From NCBI GenBank assembly GCA_023419055.1, contig JAEZYO010000124.1, forward strand, positions 1 through 13,916: a DNA stretch of 13,916 nucleotides, in the 5' to 3' direction. Shown piece by piece: positions 1 to 5,937 of this stretch. A program made the translations under genes and the position numbers. The notes below the pieces were generated by a model. The model saw nothing but the letters and a program-made list of their open reading frames with translations. It was not told the DNA's origin and made no database searches. This stretch comes from Pseudomonadota bacterium (lineage in GTDB: Bacteria; Myxococcota; Polyangia; Polyangiales; Polyangiaceae). Every line of letters begins with the position of its first letter. Positions within the stretch are counted from its first letter, which is position 1.

Positions 1-1330
1 CTCTCGCTACCCGGATGATCCGCTCTCCGAGCTCGACTCCACGACCACGGCGCTCGACCTCGTTCATCACTACTTGAGCGCGCTCCGCCGCCTGCTGCTC
101 GAGAGCGCGAACCTCGAGATCAGCCCGGACGAGCCGTTCGAAGCCATGATCGCCGTTCCCGCGAACGCGAGCACGCGCCAGCGCTATCTCACCGTGGAAG
201 CGTTCTCCCGCGCCGGCTTCAAGGTGCTCGGCATGGTGAACGAGCCGACCGCGGCCGCCATCGAGTATGCCTACAACAACATCGCGGGCCTCGGGCGGCG
301 CTCGCCCAAGCGCTACGTCGTCGTCTACGATCTCGGCGGCGGCACCTTCGACACCTCCGCCGTGTCGCTCGCGGATCGCCGCTTCGAGCTCATCGCGACC
401 GAGGGCATCGGCGAGCTCGGCGGAGAGGACTTCGACGAGGCGCTCCTGAAGCTGACGCTCTCCGAAGCCGGCACCAGCTCGGGTGAGTTCACGCCGGTCG
501 AGCGAGCGCGCGCCCTCGAGGTGTGCCGCGAGGCCAAGGAGACGCTCACCCCCTCGAGCCGGCGGCTGCTCGTGGACCTGAGCGACGTGAAGGCAGGGCT
601 CGAGCCGGTCACGCTCGATCTCGCTCGTCTCTACGCCGAGACTCAGCCGCTCGTCACCCGTACGCTGACGGAGCTCGACAGCATTTTCGAGCAGGTGCGC
701 GGCTTCGGCATCGATCCGGAGAACCCGCGCGAGCTCGGCGCGGTGTACCTCGTGGGCGGCGCCACGGCGTTCCCGCTCGTCACGCGCACGCTGCGCGAGC
801 GCTACGGGCGCAAGGTGCTGCTCGCGCCGCAGCCGCACGCCGCGACGGCGGTCGGGCTCGCCATCGCCGCCGATCCCGACTCGGGGATCTTCGTGCGTGA
901 GGCGGTCACCCGTCATTTCGGCGTCTGGCGCGAGGGCGAGCGCGGCCGCGAGAAGATCTTCGACCGCATCATCACGAAGGGCGCCCTGCCGGAGGACGGG
1001 CGGCTCCTGATCGAGCGGCGCTACCGCCCGGTGCACGCGGTCGGTCACCTGCGCTACCTGGAGTGCAGCGGCCTCGGGCACGGCGGTGAGCCCGCGGGTG
1101 ATCTCACGCCGTGGGGTGAGATCCTCTTCCCCTACGACCCCGCGCTCGCCGACACGGCCGATCTCTCCGGCGTGGAGCCGGCGCGGCGCCTTCACGGCGA
1201 GCAGGAAGAGATCATGGAGAGCTACACGTACCGGACCGACGGCACCATCGCGGTCCGGATCGAGAACCTCACTCGCGGCTACGCGCGGGGGTACGTGCTC
1301 GGTCAGCGCCAGTTCGCGGCGGCGGAGTAG
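1..1330 (+). CDS. Hsp70 (DnaK-like) family protein, 5' end outside window
   Basis: This is the C-terminal part of an Hsp70-type ATPase, a chaperone-like protein that couples ATP hydrolysis to client binding, probably in the cytoplasm. The frame is open from base 2, so the TTG at 74 is not the likely start and the gene begins upstream of the window. Visible actin-fold signatures are an IAVPAN segment, NEPTAAA (239-259), the phosphate-2 loop DLGGGTFDTS (329-358) followed by GELGGEDFD, and the adenosine-loop VGGA (752-763). After the ATPase domain only about 130 residues remain. That is enough for a shortened beta-sandwich but not for the usual helical lid of DnaK, which needs about 230 residues after the ATPase domain. 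The protein is therefore more likely a specialised Hsp70 relative than housekeeping DnaK, and no dnaJ or grpE is next to it. The stop codon is TAG at 1328-1330. The gene end overlaps the opposing deacetylase gene by 62 bases. Confidence 0.93.
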   Translation, partial: SRYPDDPLSELDSTTTALDLVHHYLSALRRLLLESANLEISPDEPFEAMIAVPANASTRQRYLTVEAFSRAGFKVLGMVNEPTAAAIEYAYNNIAGLGRRSPKRYVVVYDLGGGTFDTSAVSLADRRFELIATEGIGELGGEDFDEALLKLTLSEAGTSSGEFTPVERARALEVCREAKETLTPSSRRLLVDLSDVKAGLEPVTLDLARLYAETQPLVTRTLTELDSIFEQVRGFGIDPENPRELGAVYLVGGATAFPLVTRTLRERYGRKVLLAPQPHAATAVGLAIAADPDSGIFVREAVTRHFGVWREGERGREKIFDRIITKGALPEDGRLLIERRYRPVHAVGHLRYLECSGLGHGGEPAGDLTPWGEILFPYDPALADTADLSGVEPARRLHGEQEEIMESYTYRTDGTIAVRIENLTRGYARGYVLGQRQFAAAE

Positions 1331-2099
1331 GCTCGAGCAGCGCCGTCTCGAGCCCGAGCTCGGCGACGCGCTCGAGCACCGCGGGCAACACTTCGAGGCT
1401 CACCGGCGAGTAGTCCTCTCGCTCGGCCGCGTCGTGCAGCATCACGATCGCGCCGTCCTCGATCCTCGGCAGCACGCGCGCGGCCACGCGAGCGGCGGTC
1501 GCGCCACGCACCCCGTCGAGCGCGCGCACCGACCAACCCGCCAAGGTGACGCCGGCCCTCTCCACGGCGATCGCGGTGAGGTGGCTGACGAAGCCAATCG
1601 GCGGGCGAAAGAGCGCGGGCCGCTGGCCGCAGACGCGCTCGATGGCGTCTTGAGAGCGCGCGATGTCCTCGACCACGTAGCGGCTCGAGCGCAGCGAGTA
1701 GAGCCTGTCGTGACGGTAGCCGTGAAGACCGACGGCGTGCCCCGCCGCCACGATCTCGCGCAGGACGTCGGGGTAGCGCTCCGCCTTGCGCCCCACGACG
1801 AAGAACGTCGCCTTGGCCCCGCGTGACTCGAGCAGGCGCAGCACCTCCCGCGTCGTCTCCGGGTGAGGCCCGTCGTCGAACGTGAGCGCGACCCGCCGCT
1901 TCCCGACTGGAAGCCGCGTGATCAGATCTGCATAGATCCGGAGCCCCGGGAACAGCGCGCCCAGCGTCGCCCAGGTCGCGAGCAAGAGCAAAAGCGCCGT
2001 CGTCACCCAGATCGGTGGTGGCTCGACCGTGAACGCGCGCACGGCGAGCCCGAGCGAGGCGAAGCTCAAGAACCAAAGGAGGACGCGCGCCGGCGGCAC
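1269..2099 (-). CDS. Membrane-anchored polysaccharide deacetylase (NodB/CE4 family)
   Basis: Predicted metal-dependent deacetylase that removes N- or O-acetyl groups from an envelope polysaccharide such as peptidoglycan, chitin-like or exopolysaccharide. The protein is 276 residues. Two hydrophobic segments (about 6-23 and 30-50) should place the catalytic domain outside the inner membrane. CE4 motifs appear in order: TFDDGPHP (73-80, catalytic Asp and metal Asp), HGYRH (126-130, metal histidines), FRPPIG (164-169), a GWSVRALD segment (188-195) where the fourth motif should be, and VMLHD (219-223, catalytic His). The open frame runs on upstream into the MBOAT gene, but the GTG at 2099 is preferred. 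It has AGAAGGA about 8 bases upstream and puts the first membrane helix at the N-terminus. A TTGACG at 2135-2130 could be a -35 element, but I see no good -10. The gene is divergent from the MBOAT acyltransferase, another polysaccharide-modifying enzyme. The exact substrate cannot be read from the sequence. Confidence 0.9.
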   Translation of the reverse strand: MPPARVLLWFLSFASLGLAVRAFTVEPPPIWVTTALLLLLATWATLGALFPGLRIYADLITRLPVGKRRVALTFDDGPHPETTREVLRLLESRGAKATFFVVGRKAERYPDVLREIVAAGHAVGLHGYRHDRLYSLRSSRYVVEDIARSQDAIERVCGQRPALFRPPIGFVSHLTAIAVERAGVTLAGWSVRALDGVRGATAARVAARVLPRIEDGAIVMLHDAAEREDYSPVSLEVLPAVLERVAELGLETALLEPTPPPRTGADRARTPARSRE

Positions 2100-2189
2100 C
2101 GGCCGAGTCCTTCTAGACCTTGGGGCTCCCGTCAACGCCCTTCCTGCGCTGGCATTTTTCGGCAAGGCTACGCCGCCCGGGGCCACGCC

Positions 2190-3617
2190 TTGCTCTTCAA
2201 CACGCTCGAATACGCGGTCTTCTTCGGAGTCGTCTTCGTCGTCTCCTGGCTGCTCGCGCGCGCCCGAAAGCTCCGCGTGCTGTTCCTGCTCGCCGCGAGC
2301 TACTACTTCTACGCCAACTGGGATCTGCGCTTCTTGCCGCTGATCTGGGCGTCGTCCACGGCTGACTGGCTGCTCGGCAACGCCATCGCCAAGGCGGAGA
2401 GCGAGAGCCGCCGCCGGCAGTGGCTCGGCGCGACGGTGGTCCTGAACCTGGGCGTGCTCGGGATCTTCAAGTACTTCGATTTCGGGGTGGAGTCGGCGCG
2501 GCAGCTCCTCGAGTCGTTCGGCTATCACCCGCCGGAGTTTGCGCTGCACGTCGCGCTGCCGATCGGCATCAGCTTCTTCACGTTCGAGTCGATGAGCTAC
2601 GTCATCGACATCTACCGGAAGGACATCGAGCCGCACCCGAGCTACTTCGAGTACCTGACGTTCGTGGCCTTCTTCCCGCACCTGGTGGCGGGTCCCATCG
2701 TCCGTCCGCGCGATCTCTTGCCCCAGCTCACGGAGCCCGCGCGCTTCTCCTCCGCCGCGGGGAGCGAGGGGCTCTGGCTCATCGCCATCGGCTTGATCAA
2801 GAAGGTCGCGATCGGCGACTACCTCGCGCTAAACCTCGTCGACCGCGTGTTCGACGCCCCCGCGCAGTACTCGGCGATCGAGTGCTACGCGGCGATCCTC
2901 GGTTACTCGGTTCAGATCTACTGCGACTTCTCCGGCTACACGGACGTCGCCATCGGGTCTGCGCTCTTGCTCGGCGTGCGCTTCCCCAAGAACTTCGACG
3001 CGCCCTACAAGGCCGGAAGCATCACCGAGTTCTGGCGCCGCTGGCACATCTCGCTCTCGACCTGGCTCCGGGACTACCTCTACATCCCGCTCGGTGGAAA
3101 CCGGCGCGGACGCGTCCGCACCTACGTGAACCTGATGCTCACCATGCTGCTCGGCGGGCTCTGGCACGGCGCCAACTGGACCTTCGTCGTGTGGGGCGGG
3201 ATCCACGGCGCGGCGCTCGCCATCGAGCGCCTCTTCCGCCACGAGCACGGCCCGAAGCGTGTCCTCGGCCCCGGGCTCAGCACCGCCCGTCGCGTCCTCC
3301 TCGTGTTCGTCACCTTCCACGTGGTGGCGGCGGCCTGGATCTTCTTCCGCGCCGAAAGCTTCGATAAGGCGGCAGCGTTCTGGGCTCGGCTCGGCAGCCT
3401 GACCACGTACCACCCGAACCTCGACCTGCGAATCCTTGCCGTCCTCGCGGCCGGTTTGGTCTCGCACTACGTGCCCGAGCGCTGGTATGAAGGGGCCAAG
3501 GCAACGTTCACCCAGTTGCCCGCGCCGGCTCAGGGGCTAGCACTGGTCGGCGCCGCGTTCGTGCTCAAGCAAATGGCGAGCGCCGAGGCCGTACCCTTCG
3601 TCTACTTCCAGTTCTGA
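2190..3617 (+). CDS. MBOAT-family O-acyltransferase (AlgI-like)
   Basis: Polytopic inner-membrane acyltransferase of the AlgI/DltB type. Members move an acyl group, often acetyl, across the membrane onto an extracellular polysaccharide or other acceptor. The protein is 475 residues, the usual size for AlgI-like proteins. It starts with the family's typical LFNTLEYAVFF. Other signatures are LPIGISFFTFESMSY (123-137), FFPHLVAGPIVRP (161-173), FWRRWHISLSTWLRDYLYIPLGG (from 281) and LLGGLWHGANWTFVVWGGIHG (from 320), with the invariant catalytic His at 326. No ATG or GTG fits the conserved N-terminus, so TTG at 2190 is chosen. Its ribosome site is weak. The upstream frame to 1863 lies over the deacetylase and is a shadow. 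AlgI homologues often sit beside an SGNH/AlgJ-type partner, and none is visible here. The stop overlaps the next gene's ATG by one base (TGATG), indicating an operon. Family assignment is firm; the acceptor is unknown. Confidence 0.95.
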   Translation: MLFNTLEYAVFFGVVFVVSWLLARARKLRVLFLLAASYYFYANWDLRFLPLIWASSTADWLLGNAIAKAESESRRRQWLGATVVLNLGVLGIFKYFDFGVESARQLLESFGYHPPEFALHVALPIGISFFTFESMSYVIDIYRKDIEPHPSYFEYLTFVAFFPHLVAGPIVRPRDLLPQLTEPARFSSAAGSEGLWLIAIGLIKKVAIGDYLALNLVDRVFDAPAQYSAIECYAAILGYSVQIYCDFSGYTDVAIGSALLLGVRFPKNFDAPYKAGSITEFWRRWHISLSTWLRDYLYIPLGGNRRGRVRTYVNLMLTMLLGGLWHGANWTFVVWGGIHGAALAIERLFRHEHGPKRVLGPGLSTARRVLLVFVTFHVVAAAWIFFRAESFDKAAAFWARLGSLTTYHPNLDLRILAVLAAGLVSHYVPERWYEGAKATFTQLPAPAQGLALVGAAFVLKQMASAEAVPFVYFQF

Positions 3618-4129
3618 TGAGTGAAGCGAACGACGCCGAGAAAGACGGCGAGGTCAAGGAACGCGACGCCACGCCCTCGACCGAGAGCGAAGGCGACACC
3701 GAAGACTCGGTCGCTCCCGACGCCGCAGGCGACGGCGCGGCTCCGAGCGAAGCCGCCTCCGCGCCCGTTCGCAAAAAGAAGAAGAAGCGAAAGAAGAAGG
3801 CCGGCACCGCGCCCGACACCGCCGAAGCCAAGAAAGAGGGCCCCGAGTACGACGTGAGCGGGGCCGAGCGCGCGGCGTTCCTCGCGTGGTTCCCCGAGGA
3901 TCCGGAGCTCGATCAGCTGGTGCGCGCGTACGAGGTCGGCAACTACGCCTACGTGCGCGAGCACGCGGGAAAGCTCGCCGAAAAGTCCGAGGACGACAAG
4001 GTCCGCTCGGCTGCGCGCGAGCTCCTCGCCCGCATCGAGCCCGACCCGCTGATGAAGTTCCTGTTGCTCGGCGCCGTGGCGCTGCTCGTCTTCCTCACGC
4101 TCTTCGCGTATCGATCGCATGGTCACTAG
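3617..4129 (+). CDS. Lysine-rich protein with C-terminal membrane helix, unknown function
   Basis: I do not recognise a named family. The 170-residue product has three parts. Residues 1-50 are acidic, Glu/Asp/Ala/Ser/Pro-rich and probably disordered. A strongly basic lysine/arginine run follows at 52-61, then a charged helical segment at about 80-140 (AERAAFLAWFPEDPELDQLVRAYEVG and on, given from 83), which looks TPR-like in character. A single hydrophobic helix lies at about 146-164, followed by the short tail YRSHGH. This is the layout of a tail-anchored membrane protein with its bulk in the cytoplasm, and there is no signal peptide. The ATG shares one base with the MBOAT stop, so translation is probably coupled to the acyltransferase and the two may act together at the inner membrane. 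Coding bias matches the neighbours. That it is a real gene is well supported; its role is unknown. Confidence 0.82.
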   Translation: MSEANDAEKDGEVKERDATPSTESEGDTEDSVAPDAAGDGAAPSEAASAPVRKKKKKRKKKAGTAPDTAEAKKEGPEYDVSGAERAAFLAWFPEDPELDQLVRAYEVGNYAYVREHAGKLAEKSEDDKVRSAARELLARIEPDPLMKFLLLGAVALLVFLTLFAYRSHGH

Positions 4130-4133
4130 AGCG

Positions 4134-4232
4134 ACAAACGGTTTGAGCCGGTGCGCTCGCCGCGAAGCGGCCGCGTGGGGTGGGGCCCCGCGGAATTCAA
4201 TTCCGCGGGGCGGGGCGGCGCGTGCCGCCCCG
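4134..4232. repeat. Tandem inverted repeats between the MBOAT operon and the lipoprotein gene
   Basis: Several dyads lie head to tail here. CAAAC/GTTTG sits at 4135-4145 around one G, and CCGC-GAA-GCGG at 4160-4170. A perfect 13-bp inverted repeat has arms GCCCCGCGGAATT (4185-4197) and its complement (4199-4211) around a single C. A 9-bp pair CGGGGCGGC (4211-4219) and GCCGCCCCG (4224-4232) surrounds GCGT and ends at the base before the ATG at 4233. The strong GC stems could act as a terminator or mRNA-end stabiliser for the upstream operon, but there is no T-run after them. They could equally be a palindromic repeat element of the REP type. Whether copies occur elsewhere in the genome cannot be seen here. 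Confidence 0.75.
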
Positions 4233-4865
4233 ATGAAAAAGACACTAGAGAACACCGATCGGTTGCAAACCGATCGGTGCTCTAGGTCGGCTCTCGCCTT
4301 CGTCGCGCTCCTCTCGTTCGGCTGCGGCGGCGCGCCCGAGAAGGCACCGGCCGAGCCGAAGGCGCCGGTCGGCGAGATCGAGCGCTTCATGCCGCTCGCG
4401 AACGACACGGTGTACTCGTACGAGACCTTCTCCGAAGGCACCGGCGAGCGCGGCGTGCTCGTGCTCCGAGTCCGCCGCCCGCGCCCCGAGCTCGCCGAGC
4501 TCGATGTCGCGGGGCGCGTCCAGCGGCTCACCGTCAGCGCTCGAGGGCTTCAGCTGGTCTCGGGAGGTTACCTCCTGCTCGCGCCGCTGAAAGAAGGCGC
4601 TGAATGGCTCGGTGATTTCGGCAAGGTCCGCGTGACCGCGGTGAATCGCACCTCCGAAGTCCCGGCAGGCCGCTTCTCCGGCTGCCTCGAGACCGTCGAA
4701 GAGATCGTGTCACCCGAGGTGAAGAAGCGCACCACCACGCTCTTCTGCCCCGACGTGGGCATCACCGAGCGCGAGACGGAAGGCGAAGCCGCCGGTCAGT
4801 ACGCGCTCGAGCGCATCGTCTTGAAGACGTTCGGCAAAGCGTTCTCGCTCGAGAACCCGCCCTGA
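4233..4865 (+). CDS. Putative lipoprotein, beta-rich, unknown function
   Basis: Predicted exported lipoprotein of 210 residues if read from the ATG at 4233. A hydrophobic stretch ALAFVALLSFG runs into C31-GG, a signal-peptide and lipobox-like site; the lipobox SFGC is not canonical. The body contains a segment starting FMPLANDTVYSYE, a VPAGRFSGCLETVEE stretch and a CPDVGITERE stretch near the end. This arrangement is seen in many small lipoproteins that I cannot tie to a function. The open frame continues up to 4119, but that part overlaps the previous gene and the GC-rich hairpins. A second perfect dyad covers codons 5-18, so the sequence before the signal core is unusual. The TTG at 4263 (lipobox Cys then at 21) is an alternative start giving a cleaner signal peptide. 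No strong ribosome site precedes either start. Its 3' end faces the next gene with 7 bases between them. Confidence 0.75.
   Translation: MKKTLENTDRLQTDRCSRSALAFVALLSFGCGGAPEKAPAEPKAPVGEIERFMPLANDTVYSYETFSEGTGERGVLVLRVRRPRPELAELDVAGRVQRLTVSARGLQLVSGGYLLLAPLKEGAEWLGDFGKVRVTAVNRTSEVPAGRFSGCLETVEEIVSPEVKKRTTTLFCPDVGITERETEGEAAGQYALERIVLKTFGKAFSLENPP
4245..4285. repeat. Long perfect dyad with two ACCGATCGGT palindromes, overlapping a gene start
   Basis: Arms CACCGATCGGTT (4253-4264) and AACCGATCGGTG (4268-4279) are perfect complements around GCA. They are extended by CTAGAG (4245-4250) and CTCTAG (4280-4285), with an AA bulge on the left side. Each arm contains the self-palindromic decamer ACCGATCGGT (4254-4263 and 4269-4278), with centres 15 bp apart. 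It could be an operator pair for a dimeric repressor, an mRNA hairpin over the start region, or part of a palindromic repeat element. It lies inside the predicted lipoprotein reading frame. Confidence 0.8.
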
Positions 4866-4872
4866 GTCGCGC

Positions 4873-5412
4873 CTACGATCCTGCGTCGCCTTCCGGCGCG
4901 AGCTCGAGCTCTTTCGTCGAGGAGCAAGAGCCCTCTTCGCGCTTCAGCTCCTCGACGAGGTCGGGATAACCCTCGGCGATGATTTCAATCGTCGCGGGCC
5001 CCTGAGTCCAGAGCGCGCAGCGCAGGCCCTCGATCGCTCCCTTGCGGCGCGCCCCCGAAGGACCTCCGCCTTGCCCCTCACCCGCCGCGCCTCCCGCGCC
5101 GCCGGCGCCCGAGCTCGGGTCGGCGCCGCCGTCGAGTGGCACGCCGTCCTCGTCGGTGACGTCGCAGAACAGGATCTCCGGGCGAGTCGGGGAGCTTGCT
5201 ACGTACTCCTCGCGTCCGCTCCCGTACGTCACGATCACCTTGACCGAAGCTGGTAAAGGACCATCCACGGCAGAGATCAGCACGGTGAAATCCGGCTCTG
5301 CTCCGCACGGCTTCTCGGGGCGCGCGTCGGGACCACAAGCGAGGGGCGCGGCCACGCCGAGCGCGAGCAATAGGGCGGACCAACGATAGACGGCGAAACT
5401 CGGCCTGGGCAC
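4873..5412 (-). CDS. Putative lipoprotein with Gly/Ala-rich linker, unknown function
   Basis: Predicted secreted lipoprotein of 179 residues. From the GTG at 5412 the protein begins with a short basic stretch, then the hydrophobic WSALLLALGVAAPLAC, ending at the likely lipidated Cys26. The -3 residue is Pro, so the lipobox is slightly atypical. A beta-type segment (PDFTVLISAVDGPLPASVKV and on) is followed by a low-complexity Gly/Ala/Ser linker and a C-terminal segment with ALWTQGPATIEIIAEGYPDL and paired cysteines. The frame stays open to an ATG at 5478. The GTG is preferred because GGAG lies 5 bases upstream and it gives a normal-length signal peptide. The Gly/Ala linker is typical of secreted myxobacterial proteins. 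A possible promoter lies about 200 bases upstream (5622-5651). The gene converges on the lipoprotein gene ending at 4865. I recognise no enzymatic motif. Confidence 0.78.
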   Translation of the reverse strand: MPRPSFAVYRWSALLLALGVAAPLACGPDARPEKPCGAEPDFTVLISAVDGPLPASVKVIVTYGSGREEYVASSPTRPEILFCDVTDEDGVPLDGGADPSSGAGGAGGAAGEGQGGGPSGARRKGAIEGLRCALWTQGPATIEIIAEGYPDLVEELKREEGSCSSTKELELAPEGDAGS

Positions 5413-5937
5413 GAAAGCTCCGGAGCTCGTACCTCGTAGCCGATGTGCTGCAAAGTCGGCGGGGCCGAAATCGCCCAAGCTGCGGGAATTTCGCGGCTTT
5501 GCACGCGACGCCGAGCGCCCGAGCGAAGCTCCTCCACGAGCGCGAGAACCCCTTCACCGTCCAAGAACGAGGTGGTGCGTCGCGCCCCCAACAGGCCCTC
5601 TCGATCGTTGGACTTTAAATCAATTTACTCTCAGCAGTGATGTTCACGCAAAGTGTGAGCGCTGCCGTCGAGACTCGAAAAACGCGACGAGAGTAGAGAA
5701 GTGGGGAGCTCGAGTGCGTCCTTTGATCACAAAAGTAGTGGTGAGCAGAGTGATCCGTGAACCTCGTCGAACGACTTCAGGTACCTTTCTCACACCGGCG
5801 CCGATGAGTCGCGGCGTCGGAACCAGAGCGTAGGACGTCGACCTCCGTCGGCGCCCGCGCGAGCTCGTGCCTTCTTCGGGCGCGGCGTGGAGAAGACGGT
5901 GACCCCGGAACAACACACGCATCGCTGGATTTTCGAG
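5413..5937. other. Intergenic stretch without a convincing gene
   Basis: These 525 bases separate two divergent genes. Open frames exist, for example minus strand 5591-5277 and plus strand 5443-5640, but their third-position G/C bias is weaker than in the neighbours and they match no family I know. An AT-rich patch at about 5608-5660 stands out from the GC-rich surroundings and holds the promoter candidate listed separately. A GATCAC/GTGATC pair at 5725-5730 and 5750-5755 is short and may be chance. The region probably contains the promoters and leaders for both flanking genes. Confidence 0.6.
5622..5651 (-). promoter_or_regulatory. Possible sigma-70-type promoter for the minus-strand lipoprotein gene
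   Basis: On the minus strand TTGCGT (5651-5646) and TAAATT (5627-5622) are separated by 18 bases. They match 3 of 6 and 4 of 6 positions of the classical -35 and -10 elements. They lie in the only clearly AT-rich patch of the intergenic region. Transcription would begin near 5615 and give a leader of about 200 bases before the GTG at 5412. This is a prediction from consensus only. Confidence 0.35.

Noticed and set aside
2150..2164. Sigma-54-like site TGGCATTTTTCGGCA before the MBOAT gene
   Set aside because: The distance between the GG and GC elements is one base short of the strict sigma-54 spacing, and TTGC is not matched.
1863..2189. N-terminal extension of the MBOAT frame up to 1863
   Set aside because: It lies antisense to the deacetylase gene, is Arg/Pro/Glu-rich, and MBOAT proteins begin at the LFNTLEYAVFF segment.
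2100..2681. N-terminal extension of the deacetylase frame to 2681
   Set aside because: It lies antisense to the MBOAT gene, and the GTG at 2099 has a good ribosome site directly before the membrane helix.
3602..4531. 309-codon minus-strand open frame
   Set aside because: It is antisense to two well-supported genes and runs through the inverted-repeat cluster.
5277..5624. Minus-strand open frame reading NDREGLLGARR and LDGEGVLALVEELRSG, overlapping the start of the lipoprotein gene
   Set aside because: Parts read like protein, but third-position G/C is low for this genome, the frame ends inside the lipoprotein gene in a shadow frame, and no family is recognisable. It may be leader sequence.
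5725..5755. GATCAC/GTGATC pair as an operator
   Set aside because: Six-base arms 19 bases apart are likely by chance, and there is no matching promoter element.
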